A stretch of DNA of 64,000 bases from positions 558,001 through 622,000 of the forward strand of contig OY770026.1 in assembly GCA_963669455.1 (NCBI GenBank). Direction: 5' to 3'. The position numbers were made by a program, and so were the translations under genes. The notes beneath the pieces were generated by a model, which worked only from the letters and a program-made list of their open reading frames with translations, made no database searches and had not been told where the DNA came from. Below, piece by piece: positions 35,269 to 45,831 of this stretch; position 1 is the first letter of the stretch, and every line of letters starts with the position of its first letter. The DNA is from JAWKWH01 sp963669455 (GTDB lineage Bacteria; Pseudomonadota; Alphaproteobacteria; Rhizobiales; Rhizobiaceae).

Positions 35269-35814
35269 TCAACGGAAGAGGCTGATCGCCTGGCCGCCGC
35301 TGGTCTGTCCGTCGAAACGCTCGTTGCCGGTGGCATAAAGCATGGCAATCTTGTTGCCTGATTCATCAAACAGCACCAATTGCTTGCCCGCCACAGTCCA
35401 GCCGCGCATGCTTTGCAAATCGCCCGTGCAGCCGCGTGTTCCGCCGCGCGAGTTGTTGCCATATTTGGTCAGGGTTAAAAACATCTGGCACGATATGCCG
35501 TCCGCTGAAGCTTTCCACGAACCGACGACCGCGTTCTTGGAGACTTCAGGTGCATTGGTTGCGGCAACGTCAACGGGTGTTGTTCCATCTCCAGGCGCCT
35601 CGGGGAAGTTTTCCGGATCCGTGGTGGCCTCGGCAGGTTGCAGCTCCTCGGCATCGACCTGTCCGGTTGGTGCCGGTGTGAGTGGTTCGGGTGTGCTGGT
35701 GCGGGTGCTGAGGTGGGGTAGCCGGGTGCCCTGACAGGCGCTCAGGCCAATCGCAGCCAGAACCAGCAATACAAGCGGTGCCGTTTTTACGCTTCCAGCT
35801 TGAAAAACACTCAT
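35269..35814 (-). CDS. AprI/Inh-family metalloprotease inhibitor lipoprotein
   Basis: A 181-residue precursor with a lipoprotein signal (LLVLAAIGLSACQGT; lipidated Cys about 26), a Pro/Thr/Glu-rich linker (about 30-85), and a C-terminal Inh domain starting VGSWKASADGISCQMFLTL and including TRGCTGDLQSMRGWTVAGKQ with the two disulfide cysteines. Inh proteins are eight-stranded barrels that inhibit serralysin-type proteases in the periplasm. No protease gene of that type is in the window, so a different binding role is possible. Confidence 0.85.
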   Translation of the reverse strand: MSVFQAGSVKTAPLVLLVLAAIGLSACQGTRLPHLSTRTSTPEPLTPAPTGQVDAEELQPAEATTDPENFPEAPGDGTTPVDVAATNAPEVSKNAVVGSWKASADGISCQMFLTLTKYGNNSRGGTRGCTGDLQSMRGWTVAGKQLVLFDESGNKIAMLYATGNERFDGQTSGGQAISLFR

Positions 35815-35995
35815 AATTGTTTACCTCCGCCGGAAATCCCGGTCATTCGTTCGCACCACACGCATTCCAAGACGCATAAAAGTGGCACTAATGGGGTAAG
35901 GTATTCATCATTATGGTTAATATTGGGTTTTTGACCGGTGTGTATGTTAAAATCGGGATATCATTTCTGATGGATGACAATAGGGTGACTGGCCG

Positions 35996-37081
35996 ATGAA
36001 ACGCAGAACCTTGTTCAAATGGCTCGGCGCGACCGGTTTGGTCGGTGTGGCCGGGGGCGGTTTTGCGGTCAATCAGAGCCAGGCCGCCAATCGCTACTAT
36101 GACGGGCCGGCGTCGGATCATTTCGATGGACGGCTGTTTTTCAACCCTGATGGTGTGCCGCCTGGGAAATTCATCGATCTTCTGCGCTGGCAATTGGGCG
36201 ATGGCCGCAAGAAATGGCCCGATCAGTGGCCGAGCCCGTTTTCACCGGCCAAGCCGGAGGCGCGCGTGAAGAGGCGGGATCTGCGGGTAACCATGGTCGG
36301 TCATGCCACGCTTCTGATCCAGACTGCCGGCGTTAACATCCTGACCGATCCGGTATGGTCGCAGCGAGCCTCTCCGTTCCGGTTTGCCGGACCGAAAAGG
36401 GTCAATGCACCCGGTATCGCGTTTGAGGACCTTCCGCCGGTCGATATCGTGCTTTTGACCCACAACCATTATGACCATCTTGATATCAGGACGTTGGCCC
36501 GGCTGAAAGCGGCGCATGACCCGCTGGTGATCACGCCGCTCGGCAATGACAAGATCATCAAAAACTCGATCCCGGAACTCAGGGTTGAAACCGGCGATTG
36601 GGGTGATGTCGTAGAAAGCAACGGGCTGAAACTATATTTCGAGCCGGTGCATCACTGGTCGGCTCGCGGTGCGTTTGACCGGCGCATGGCGCTTTGGTGC
36701 GGGTTTGTCATCGAGGGGCCGGGGGGCCGGGTTTATCATGTCGGCGATACGGGATTTCATCAGGGCCGCAACTATCGTGCGGCGGCTGAGAAACACGGTG
36801 GCTTCCGGCTCGCAATCCTGCCGATCGGAGCCTATGAACCGCGCTGGTTCATGAAGGGTCAGCATCAAAACCCGCAAGAGGCCGTGGACGGATTTCGCCT
36901 TTGCCGGGCTCAATTTGCGGCCGGCCATCACTGGGGTACGGTTCAACTAACCAATGAGGGGATCGACGAGCCGCGTGACGCGTTGAACGCGGCGCTTCAA
37001 TCCGGCGGAATTGATCCCGTCCGGTTTCGTCCGATGCAACCGGGCGAAGTCTGGGAGGTACCGCAGGCGCCGGCCGGGTGA
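35996..37081 (+). CDS. Tat-exported MBL-fold hydrolase (NAPE-PLD/UlaG-like)
   Basis: A 361-residue metallo-beta-lactamase-fold protein. The N-terminus KRRTLFKWLGATGLVGVAGGG is a Tat-like signal with twin arginine. The metal-binding motif is THNHYDHLD, preceded by VTMVGHATLLIQTAGVNILTDPVWSQRASP; later ligands are in HHWSAR and YHVGDTGFHQG. This arrangement matches the N-acyl-phosphatidylethanolamine phospholipase D-like group. Substrate is unknown; periplasmic location is inferred from the signal. Confidence 0.88.
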   Translation: MKRRTLFKWLGATGLVGVAGGGFAVNQSQAANRYYDGPASDHFDGRLFFNPDGVPPGKFIDLLRWQLGDGRKKWPDQWPSPFSPAKPEARVKRRDLRVTMVGHATLLIQTAGVNILTDPVWSQRASPFRFAGPKRVNAPGIAFEDLPPVDIVLLTHNHYDHLDIRTLARLKAAHDPLVITPLGNDKIIKNSIPELRVETGDWGDVVESNGLKLYFEPVHHWSARGAFDRRMALWCGFVIEGPGGRVYHVGDTGFHQGRNYRAAAEKHGGFRLAILPIGAYEPRWFMKGQHQNPQEAVDGFRLCRAQFAAGHHWGTVQLTNEGIDEPRDALNAALQSGGIDPVRFRPMQPGEVWEVPQAPAG

Positions 37082-37144
37082 TGGACTGGTAATCGGGTCC
37101 GCTTTCGGCCATATAGGCCAATAATCCAACAGGCATCCAACACC

Positions 37145-38050
37145 ATGGCGCAGCAGGCACAATTCGCCAAGATGAACGGGCTCGGCAACGATATCATCGT
37201 CGCCGATATGCGTGGTCGTGCGGACAGTGTTTCGGCTGCGGCGGCTATCGCGCTGAATGGTGATCCGGCGACGGCGTTCGATCAGATCATGGCAATCCAT
37301 GATCCGCGCATGGCGGGGACGGAAAACTATATCGACATTCTCAATTCCGACGGTTCGCGGGCAGAGGCCTGCGGCAATGGCATGCGTTGCGTGACGCAGG
37401 CGCTTGCCGCCGAAACGGGCAAGTCGAAATTCCGGTTTGAGACGGTTGCGGGTATATTGGACGCAAATGAGCATGAAAACGGCTTGATCTCGGTTGATAT
37501 GGGATTGCCGCGCTTTGGCTGGCAGGACATTCCGCTGGCTGAAGAGTTTCGCGATACGAGAATGATCGAGTTGCAGATCGGCCCGATAGACAATCCGGTC
37601 TTGCATTCGCCTTCGGTTGTCTCGATGGGCAATCCGCATGCGGTATTCTGGGTGGACGACGATGTCTGGTCCTATGAGCTCGACCGGTTCGGACCGCTTT
37701 TAGAAAACCACCCGATCTTTCCCGAACGGGCCAATATCTCGATTGCCAGGGTGGAAAACGATACGTCGATCACGCTTCGCACCTGGGAGCGCGGGGCCGG
37801 GCTTACCAAGGCGTGCGGGTCGGCGGCGTGCGCGGCGGCGGTTTCGGCGGCGCGAACCGGAAGGACCGGCCGGGCGGTCACCGTTACGGTTCCAGGCGGA
37901 CCACTGCACATAGGCTGGAACGAGGCCGATCACGTTATCATGACAGGGCCGGCGGAATGGGAGTTTTCCGGCATGTTCGATCCGGCAACCGGCGCATGGC
38001 AACCGGATGATGGCACAGATCAGGGGCCGGATCAGGGGAATGCGGCATGA
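37145..38050 (+). CDS. dapF: diaminopimelate epimerase
   Basis: DapF converts LL- to meso-diaminopimelate for lysine and peptidoglycan synthesis. The 301-residue protein has the N-terminal FAKMNGLGNDIIVAD, the first active-site cysteine C76 in EACGNGMRC and the second, C224, in KACGSAACAA, so the two-base mechanism is intact. The ATG overlaps nothing upstream; its TGA overlaps the mtaB ATG by 4 bp. Confidence 0.97.
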   Translation: MAQQAQFAKMNGLGNDIIVADMRGRADSVSAAAAIALNGDPATAFDQIMAIHDPRMAGTENYIDILNSDGSRAEACGNGMRCVTQALAAETGKSKFRFETVAGILDANEHENGLISVDMGLPRFGWQDIPLAEEFRDTRMIELQIGPIDNPVLHSPSVVSMGNPHAVFWVDDDVWSYELDRFGPLLENHPIFPERANISIARVENDTSITLRTWERGAGLTKACGSAACAAAVSAARTGRTGRAVTVTVPGGPLHIGWNEADHVIMTGPAEWEFSGMFDPATGAWQPDDGTDQGPDQGNAA

Positions 38051-39333
38051 GCGATGTCGATGTCGTTACATTCGGTTGCCGGCTAAACACCTACGAATCG
38101 GAAATTATCCGTACCGAGGCGCTGAAAGCCGGTCTTTGCGAGCTCGATGCCGGCGCGGTGATCATCAACACCTGCGCGGTGACGGGCGAAGCCGTGCGCC
38201 AGGCGCGCCAGGCGATCCGCAAGGCCAGGCGCAACAATCCAAACCGGCGCATCATCGTTACCGGTTGTGCGGCGCAGACGGCGCCTGAAGATTTCGCCGC
38301 CATGGATGAAGTTGACCTCGTGCTTGGCAATGAGGAAAAGCTTGCCGCACATAATTACCGCGCCCTGCCGGATTTCGGCGTCAATGATTGCGAGAAAATC
38401 CGCGTCAACGACATTATGAGCGTGCAAGAGACCGCAGGCCACATGGTCGATGCCATTGAGGGCCGGGCGCGGGCCTTTGTGCAGGTACAAAACGGCTGCG
38501 ATCATCGCTGTACGTTCTGCATCATCCCCTTCGGACGGGGCAATTCGCGTTCGGTGCCTGTTGGTGCGGTGGTCGAGCAGGTGAAGCGGTTGTCGGGCAA
38601 TGGTTACGCGGAAGTGGTGCTGACTGGCGTCGATCTGACCAGCTATGGCGCTGATCTGCCGGGTACGCCAAATCTCGGGCGGCTGGTCGATGCTATCTTG
38701 AAAAATGTTCCTGATCTGCCACGGCTGAGACTATCCTCGATCGATTCAATTGAGGCTGATGAAGCACTGATCGAGGCGATCGGCGGCGAGATGCGGCTGA
38801 TGCCGCATCTGCATCTGTCGCTTCAATCCGGCGATGACATGATCTTGAAGCGGATGAAGAGACGACACTGCCGCAAGGATTCCATCCGGTTTTGCCAATC
38901 CATCCGCAAGGCGAGGCCGGATGTGGTGTTTGGCGCCGATCTGATTGCCGGATTTCCCACCGAAACCGATGAGATGTTTGAAAATTCGCTGCGAATCGTC
39001 GAGGAATGCGATTTGACCTATCTGCATGTCTTTCCGTTTTCACCGCGCGAGGGAACACCGGCCAAGCGCATGCCGCAATTGCCGCGCAAACTGATAAAGC
39101 AGCGCGCGGCGCGCCTGCGGGAGGCCGGAGACGCCGCCTTTGGCCGGTATCTGGAAAAAATGACCGGCAGCCGCCAGCGGGTTTTGATCGAACAGAACGG
39201 CATTGGCAGAACCGAAGGGTTTTGTCCGGCCGCGGTCGACAGCGGGCGTTCGGGTGATCTCGTCGAATGCCTGATTACCGGCCATGACGGACGCCTGCTG
39301 CAGGCGCGACCCATTGGCCAGGCCGCGGCCTGA
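38047..39333 (+). CDS. mtaB: tRNA t6A37 methylthiotransferase MtaB
   Basis: MtaB is a radical-SAM enzyme that adds a methylthio group to t6A at position 37 of ANN-decoding tRNAs. The 428-residue protein has the N-terminal UPF0004 domain with three conserved cysteines (VTFGCRLN, INTCAV, VTGCAAQ), the radical-SAM motif CDHRCTFC (C151, C155, C158) and a C-terminal TRAM-like region (GSRQRVLIEQ). Translationally coupled to dapF. ftsY follows 18 bp later. Confidence 0.94.
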   Translation: MSDVDVVTFGCRLNTYESEIIRTEALKAGLCELDAGAVIINTCAVTGEAVRQARQAIRKARRNNPNRRIIVTGCAAQTAPEDFAAMDEVDLVLGNEEKLAAHNYRALPDFGVNDCEKIRVNDIMSVQETAGHMVDAIEGRARAFVQVQNGCDHRCTFCIIPFGRGNSRSVPVGAVVEQVKRLSGNGYAEVVLTGVDLTSYGADLPGTPNLGRLVDAILKNVPDLPRLRLSSIDSIEADEALIEAIGGEMRLMPHLHLSLQSGDDMILKRMKRRHCRKDSIRFCQSIRKARPDVVFGADLIAGFPTETDEMFENSLRIVEECDLTYLHVFPFSPREGTPAKRMPQLPRKLIKQRAARLREAGDAAFGRYLEKMTGSRQRVLIEQNGIGRTEGFCPAAVDSGRSGDLVECLITGHDGRLLQARPIGQAAA

Positions 39334-39351
39334 GCCGGAGAATTTAGAATT

Positions 39352-41069
<1,718 letters not shown>

Positions 41070-41073
<4 letters not shown>

Positions 41074-41717
41074 ACCAGCCAATCTTTGAGCGTGATCCAT
41101 CCGATCCCAAACGCAAGGAAATCAATCCGGTGTTGAAGCTGACGCTTGAGCTCGGCCCGCTGATGGTGTTCTTCTTTGCCAATTCCAGGGGCGAATGGCT
41201 GGCCGAAAAATTCCCGGCACTGGGCGATCTTGGCGGTCCGCTATTCATCGCCACGGCGTTGTTCATGGTGGCGATTGCGATTTCGCTGTCGGTTTCCTGG
41301 GTGCTGATGCGTACCCTGCCGATCATGCCGCTGGTTTCAGGCATCATCGTCTTTGTGTTCGGCGCGCTGACGCTTTGGCTGCAGGACGAGACATTCATCA
41401 AGATGAAGCCCACCATCGTCAACACATTGTTTGCCGGTGTGCTGCTCGGCGGGCTTTTATTCGGCAAATCCCTGCTCGGTTATGTGTTTGATTCAGCCTT
41501 CAAGCTTGATGCCGAAGGCTGGCGAAAACTGACAATGCGCTGGGGACTGTTTTTTATCTTTCTGGCGCTGGTCAATGAAATCGTCTGGCGCAATTTTTCA
41601 ACCGACACCTGGGTTGCATTCAAGGTGTGGGGCATCATGCCGATAACAATCATATTCACCATGAGCCAGATGCCATTGATCATGCGGCATTCGCTGGAAC
41701 AGGCCGAAGACAAATAG
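41070..41717 (+). CDS. septation protein A (YciB/IspZ family)
   Basis: A 215-residue inner-membrane protein with five or six helices, starting [23 protein letters not shown], the YciB signature, and containing [22 protein letters not shown] near the C-terminus. YciB proteins interact with cell-envelope and division factors. The ATG overlaps the ftsY stop by 4 bp. ftsY followed by this gene and then the ccm genes is a common rhizobial order. Confidence 0.92.
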
Positions 41718-41721
41718 CCGG

Positions 41722-42759
41722 CTATTTTTCCAGCCATTCGATCCAGCGGCAATGCCAGTCGCAGTGCGCCAGATTTTGGACATCACCACCCGGCCAGAGC
41801 GTCAGTTGCAGGGTGGCATGGGGTTCCACGCCGCCAAGCCCTTCCATTTTGAGCCAGGCTAAGGGCGCATCGCGGGTTGCCGTATTCGCGGCATCGGTCA
41901 TTGCCGTCTCGATGCGAGATTTGGTGGTTTCGGGCAGATATTGCCACATGACGGAATGGTAGAGCACGAAAACCCGGTCACGTTTCCGGCCGGCAAGGCT
42001 GTTTGCAACATAGTCTGCGGCGTCTTCGCTCACGAGGGTAAACGGCGTTTTAGAGGCAATGCCGATAGCGGCATCGAGACGTGTCATCCGTTCAGGCTGG
42101 TCCGGCCAGATATAGGAGCGAAGCCTGAGCCGGTCTGCGGGACTATTGATATCAAGGGGAGCAATGTCGCACCCGGATCGTGAAATCACCCTTACAGCCA
42201 TGTTTTGCAGGCTGGCACCCAGCATTTCGGGCGCAAGCCTCGCCGGGGAATTATCATCGCCCATGCGTGTCTGGCCAAAGCTGTAGCCGAACTTGTCCAT
42301 CATCAGATTGAGCCCGGCGCTGGCGCCGATTTCGTGTAGGGCAAGCGGCAGCCCGGTCCGGCGGGCGATTTCGGCAAGACCGGGATAGAGGGCTGCGGCT
42401 CGCGCGATCTCGTTTGTCTGGGGAGCGTTGATAAGGTCGGCGGCCAGACGGGCGTCGTGACGCGTGATCACCCTATTTAGGACTGGCAACAATTGACCGG
42501 CGTTATCCCCGGGCGGATAGCAGGCTTTCAGTTCTGTATCCGCATCGTCCAATATGATTGCATGCAGTGCACCGCAAAATCTGAGCGCCAGCGCATCGGC
42601 GCTCGGGTCGCCGGGCCAGTCAAGAATTGTGCGTCCGGTGGCGGTGTGGCGGTCAAGTGCTGCAGGGATTACGCGGCATAGATTTGCCGTAAAGGGTGAG
42701 CCCATTTTTTCGCAATGGTCGCCCTGCAGCTTGAAATGACTGAATATCCTGTCATTCAT
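41722..42759 (-). CDS. DUF2332 family protein
   Basis: A 345-residue soluble protein. Segments such as SPFTANLCRVIPAALD, LPLALHEIGASAGLNLMMDKFGYSFG and VFVLYHSVMWQYLP identify the DUF2332 family. The EIGASAGLNL segment looks like a SAM-binding loop, so a methyltransferase-like fold is plausible but not shown. Its ATG overlaps the ccmG stop by 4 bp (ATGA), so it is translated with the cytochrome maturation genes. Confidence 0.85.
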   Translation of the reverse strand: MNDRIFSHFKLQGDHCEKMGSPFTANLCRVIPAALDRHTATGRTILDWPGDPSADALALRFCGALHAIILDDADTELKACYPPGDNAGQLLPVLNRVITRHDARLAADLINAPQTNEIARAAALYPGLAEIARRTGLPLALHEIGASAGLNLMMDKFGYSFGQTRMGDDNSPARLAPEMLGASLQNMAVRVISRSGCDIAPLDINSPADRLRLRSYIWPDQPERMTRLDAAIGIASKTPFTLVSEDAADYVANSLAGRKRDRVFVLYHSVMWQYLPETTKSRIETAMTDAANTATRDAPLAWLKMEGLGGVEPHATLQLTLWPGGDVQNLAHCDWHCRWIEWLEK

Positions 42760-43361
42760 TCTTCTCCGCCTGCCAGGGCCTTTTCAATCTCGGGCATTAA
42801 TGACATGCGCACCGTTTCGGGTGTCAGCGGGCCGACATGTTTGAACCGGATGATGCCGTCGCGATCGACGAGAAATGTCTCCGGTACGCCATAGACGCCC
42901 CAGTCGATTGCCTTGCGGCCGCTTTGGTCTGTGCCGATAATTTTATAGGGATCGCCCAGCTCGGTCAGAAACCCGCGTGCGTTTTCGGGCTTGTCCTTAT
43001 AGTTCAGCCCGGCAGTGATGAAGCGCTGGTCGCGGCTCAACTCCATCAGCACCGGGTGTTCCTGCCGGCACGGACCGCACCAGGATGCCCAGATATTGAC
43101 CAGTGTGACATTGCCGGCGAAATCTTCCGAGCGAAGACCTATTGATGCGGCCGGATCAAGCGGCGGCAGGTCGGTGGCCGGCGCAGGCTGGCCTATCAGG
43201 GCGGAAGGCACGGTCGATGTGTCACGGTCTGCCAGCAGCATGACCAGAAATATGGCGGCCAGTACCGCGAATATCGCCAATGGCAGGAAAACGGCCCAGC
43301 GTCTGTTTTCACCTTGGCTTTTGGCAGAGCTTTGTTGTGAATTTGTGGTCAAATCGTTCAC
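42756..43361 (-). CDS. ccmG: CcmG/DsbE thiol:disulfide oxidoreductase
   Basis: CcmG reduces the CxxCH cysteines of apocytochrome c in the periplasm before haem attachment. The 201-residue protein has an N-terminal membrane anchor (about 22-43) and a thioredoxin domain with NIWASWCGPCRQEHP (C95, C98) and the cis-proline region GVYGVPETFLVD. It starts at a GTG overlapping the ccmD stop (GTGA) and overlaps the DUF2332 gene downstream. Confidence 0.95.
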   Translation of the reverse strand: MNDLTTNSQQSSAKSQGENRRWAVFLPLAIFAVLAAIFLVMLLADRDTSTVPSALIGQPAPATDLPPLDPAASIGLRSEDFAGNVTLVNIWASWCGPCRQEHPVLMELSRDQRFITAGLNYKDKPENARGFLTELGDPYKIIGTDQSGRKAIDWGVYGVPETFLVDRDGIIRFKHVGPLTPETVRMSLMPEIEKALAGGEE

Positions 43362-43519
43362 CCGTCCTTTTTGTCGGAGCGGCGGCGAACGCCGCTATTG
43401 TCAAGCTCGGCCAGTTCTTTTTTTCGCCCACTGTGATCGGCGATAATCCAGATCAACAGTGCCGACAGGGCAAGTGCGGCGGCGCCATAGGCCATCGAGA
43501 CAAAAAATATGTGGCTCAT
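43358..43519 (-). CDS. ccmD: haem exporter accessory protein CcmD
   Basis: A 53-residue protein (MSHIFFVSMAYGAAALALSA, then LLIWIIADHSGRKKELAELD and a basic tail) with one membrane helix followed by a charged cytoplasmic segment, the standard CcmD layout. CcmD stabilises CcmE interaction with CcmABC. Its ATG overlaps the ccmC stop, and its TGA overlaps the ccmG GTG, so all three genes are translationally coupled. Confidence 0.92.
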   Translation of the reverse strand: MSHIFFVSMAYGAAALALSALLIWIIADHSGRKKELAELDNSGVRRRSDKKDG

Positions 43520-44289
43520 TTTGCACCTGCCTTTCTACCCGCGTTCCGGGCGGCCAGTTTGCGCATGGCGGAGATGCGCCGGCGCCAGATTTCCGTGCGC
43601 ATCGCCGCCAGATGCAGCGTGAAAAACAGGCATGTAAAGCCCAGTGCCGACAACAGCAATGGCCATAACAGGCTTGGATGGATTGTCGGACCGTCAAGCC
43701 TGACCACCGATGCCGGCTGGTGCAGAGTGTTCCACCATTCGACCGAAAACTTGATGATGGGGATGTTGATCGATCCGACCAGGACGAGAATGGCAGCGGC
43801 GCGGGCAGCCACCTGCGGTTGGTCGAAGGCGCGGGTCAGTGCAATCAGGCCAAGATACATGATCAGCAAGATGAACACCGAGGTCAGACGCGCGTCCCAA
43901 ACCCACCATGTGCCCCACATGGGTTTGCCCCAGACCGAGCCGGTAAACAGCGCCAGCATTGTAAAGACCGCGCCAATCGGGGCGGCAGCGCGAATGGATA
44001 CATCGGCAACGGGGTGCCGCCAGACCAGTGTGCCCAGCGCCGACACGGACATCACGCCCCAGATCATCATCGCCAGCCAGGCGAACGGCACATGAATATA
44101 CATGATGCGCACGGTGATGCCCTGCTGATAGTCCTCCGGTGCGGCAAAGCCCATCCACAGGCCGATGGCAATCAAAATTGCCGAAAGCATGCCAAGCGGG
44201 ATCACAAGCATATTTGCCAAACCGATAAAACGGGTTGGATTGGCCAGCTCGGTCACCAGCGAGCGCTGTTGGGCGGGAGTGTTACTCAT
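43516..44289 (-). CDS. ccmC: haem-handling protein CcmC
   Basis: CcmC loads haem onto CcmE. The 257-residue protein has six membrane helices, the tryptophan-rich haem motif WGTWWVWDAR (125-134) and flanking histidine H66 in RIMYIHVPFAW. The start MSNTPAQQ at 44289 fits family length; the frame is open to 44352. A 204-bp gap separates it from ccmB, unusually wide for this cluster. Confidence 0.95.
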   Translation of the reverse strand: MSNTPAQQRSLVTELANPTRFIGLANMLVIPLGMLSAILIAIGLWMGFAAPEDYQQGITVRIMYIHVPFAWLAMMIWGVMSVSALGTLVWRHPVADVSIRAAAPIGAVFTMLALFTGSVWGKPMWGTWWVWDARLTSVFILLIMYLGLIALTRAFDQPQVAARAAAILVLVGSINIPIIKFSVEWWNTLHQPASVVRLDGPTIHPSLLWPLLLSALGFTCLFFTLHLAAMRTEIWRRRISAMRKLAARNAGRKAGAK

Positions 44290-44493
44290 GATGGTTAGAT
44301 CCTGCTGGTAAACCGGGCCTGGTGCGAGCCCGAGCCGCGCTGAACAATCCAAAAAGAGAGCAACTCTGCCATCGGCTTTTCTCCTGACCCCAGCGCTACT
44401 GAACGTCGACCTATTTCGCTGACAGGGCTTAGATAGTCCTTATGAACGCTGGCGGCAATGAAGACAAATGACGCATCACAACGGTTGTTCGCT
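44290..44493 (-). other. spacer between ccmB and ccmC with a possible leader peptide
   Basis: In related genomes ccmB and ccmC are usually close together; here 204 bp separate them. On the coding strand there is one short frame, 44295-44372, of 25 codons starting MAELLSFWIVQRGSGSHQAR with GGAG 8 bp before the ATG, ending 5 bp before the ccmC start. It may be a small coupled gene or leader, or chance. Confidence 0.3.
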
Positions 44494-45159
44494 TCAGTCC
44501 GATGAGAATTTGAGTGCAGCGGCGGCGGCCACAGGTCCAAGCACTGCAAAAAACAATGTCAGCGCGGTAAGGATCAGAAATGGCGGCAGGAATGGATCGG
44601 GGTCGGCAATCGCGCCGCGGGTTGCTGCAACGCCGAAGATCAGCACCGGGATCACCAGCGGCAGGATGATGACCGAAACAAGCAATCCGCCGCGCGGCAA
44701 TGATACGGCAAGGGCTGCGCCGGTAGCGCCGATGAAGGTGATCGCCGGTGTTCCAACAAGCAGTGTCAGGCATGTGGCGGCAATACCAAGCGGTTCAACA
44801 TTCATGAAAATCCCGAGCAGCGGGGCGGCAATGATCAGCGGCAGCACCGACGTCACCCAGTGCGCGGCGCATTTTACGAAAACGGTAAGCGATGGCATCT
44901 GGTGTGCCGATGCCATCAATATCAGATCGAGCGAACCGTCTTCGCGGTCGGCCTGAAACAGGCGGTCGAGACCCAGCAGAGACGCCAGCAAGGCGCCGAT
45001 CCACAAAATTGCCGGGCCGATGCGCGCCAAAAGATTTAGGTCTGGGCCAATACCAAAGGGTATGACGGCAACGATGGTGAGAAAAAACAGCACGCCGGTA
45101 AGCGCGCTGCCACCGGCGCGAACCCCAAGACGAATTTCGCGAAGAAAAAGGGCTCTCAC
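44494..45159 (-). CDS. ccmB: haem exporter permease CcmB
   Basis: A 221-residue membrane protein with six helices, the CcmB N-terminus LFLREIRLGVRAGGSALTGVLFFL, the cytoplasmic loop FQADREDGSLDLILMASAHQMP and the C-terminal LILTALTLFFAVLGPVAAAAALK. CcmB forms the membrane part of the CcmAB ABC transporter needed to release holo-CcmE. It starts at a GTG that overlaps the ccmA stop (GTGA). Confidence 0.95.
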   Translation of the reverse strand: MRALFLREIRLGVRAGGSALTGVLFFLTIVAVIPFGIGPDLNLLARIGPAILWIGALLASLLGLDRLFQADREDGSLDLILMASAHQMPSLTVFVKCAAHWVTSVLPLIIAAPLLGIFMNVEPLGIAATCLTLLVGTPAITFIGATGAALAVSLPRGGLLVSVIILPLVIPVLIFGVAATRGAIADPDPFLPPFLILTALTLFFAVLGPVAAAAALKFSSD

Positions 45160-45785
45160 AGTGCTTTCCCAAGTCTCAATTTCTGGACGCCTTCAAGGTC
45201 GAGCGGCTGATGTGTGGCTGCAATGGCGATGTCTCCATCCTCCAGATGCTCGCGCACGAGGTGTGACAGGGTTTTTTCAGAATCGGCGTCAAGTCCCGCC
45301 GTCGGTTCGTCGAGCAGCCAGATGGGACGGAAGTTGATCAGAAGCTTGGCGATGGAAATTCTGCGTTTCTGGCCGGTGGAGAGGTAGCCCACGGGCAGAC
45401 TGGCGACTTCCGGAAGCCCGACGAATTCAAGAGCGTCGCTGATCGTCATATGATGGGGCCCCTGAAAGGATTGCCAGAATTTTAGGTTTTCCCTGACGGT
45501 CAGCGCCGGCTTCATCGCATTTGCGTGCCCGAGATAGTGGCAGGCACCCGGCAAATCAGACCAGTGGCCGCCGCCCTCAAGACGGATCGATCCTTCTGCC
45601 GCCGGAAGGAGGCCGGCGACGGCGCGCAAAAGGGTCGACTTGCCGGCACCATTTGCCCCGGTGACAACCAGCCCGTCGCCCTTTCCAAGGGTAAATGACA
45701 CGTCGGAGACAATGGTTTCACCACCGCGTTCGACGGCCAGATTTTCAGCGATCAACTGCAAGGTGGAGCCCTCTTTGTGATGCAT
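45156..45785 (-). CDS. ccmA: haem exporter ATPase CcmA
   Basis: The ATPase of the CcmAB system. The 209-residue protein has Walker A GANGAGKSTLLRAVAG, the ABC signature YLSTGQKRRISIAKLL, Walker B IWLLDEPTAGLD and the switch histidine in AATHQPLD. I chose ATG 45785; the frame is open to 45815 but the extra residues are unlike the family. It is the first gene of the leftward ccmABCDG run. acnA, its usual divergent neighbour in rhizobia, is 4.4 kb away here. Confidence 0.94.
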   Translation of the reverse strand: MHHKEGSTLQLIAENLAVERGGETIVSDVSFTLGKGDGLVVTGANGAGKSTLLRAVAGLLPAAEGSIRLEGGGHWSDLPGACHYLGHANAMKPALTVRENLKFWQSFQGPHHMTISDALEFVGLPEVASLPVGYLSTGQKRRISIAKLLINFRPIWLLDEPTAGLDADSEKTLSHLVREHLEDGDIAIAATHQPLDLEGVQKLRLGKAL

Positions 45786-45831
45786 GGTTTGCCATGGAAG
45801 CGTGAGAATTCGCAACCACCAATCAGCGGTT

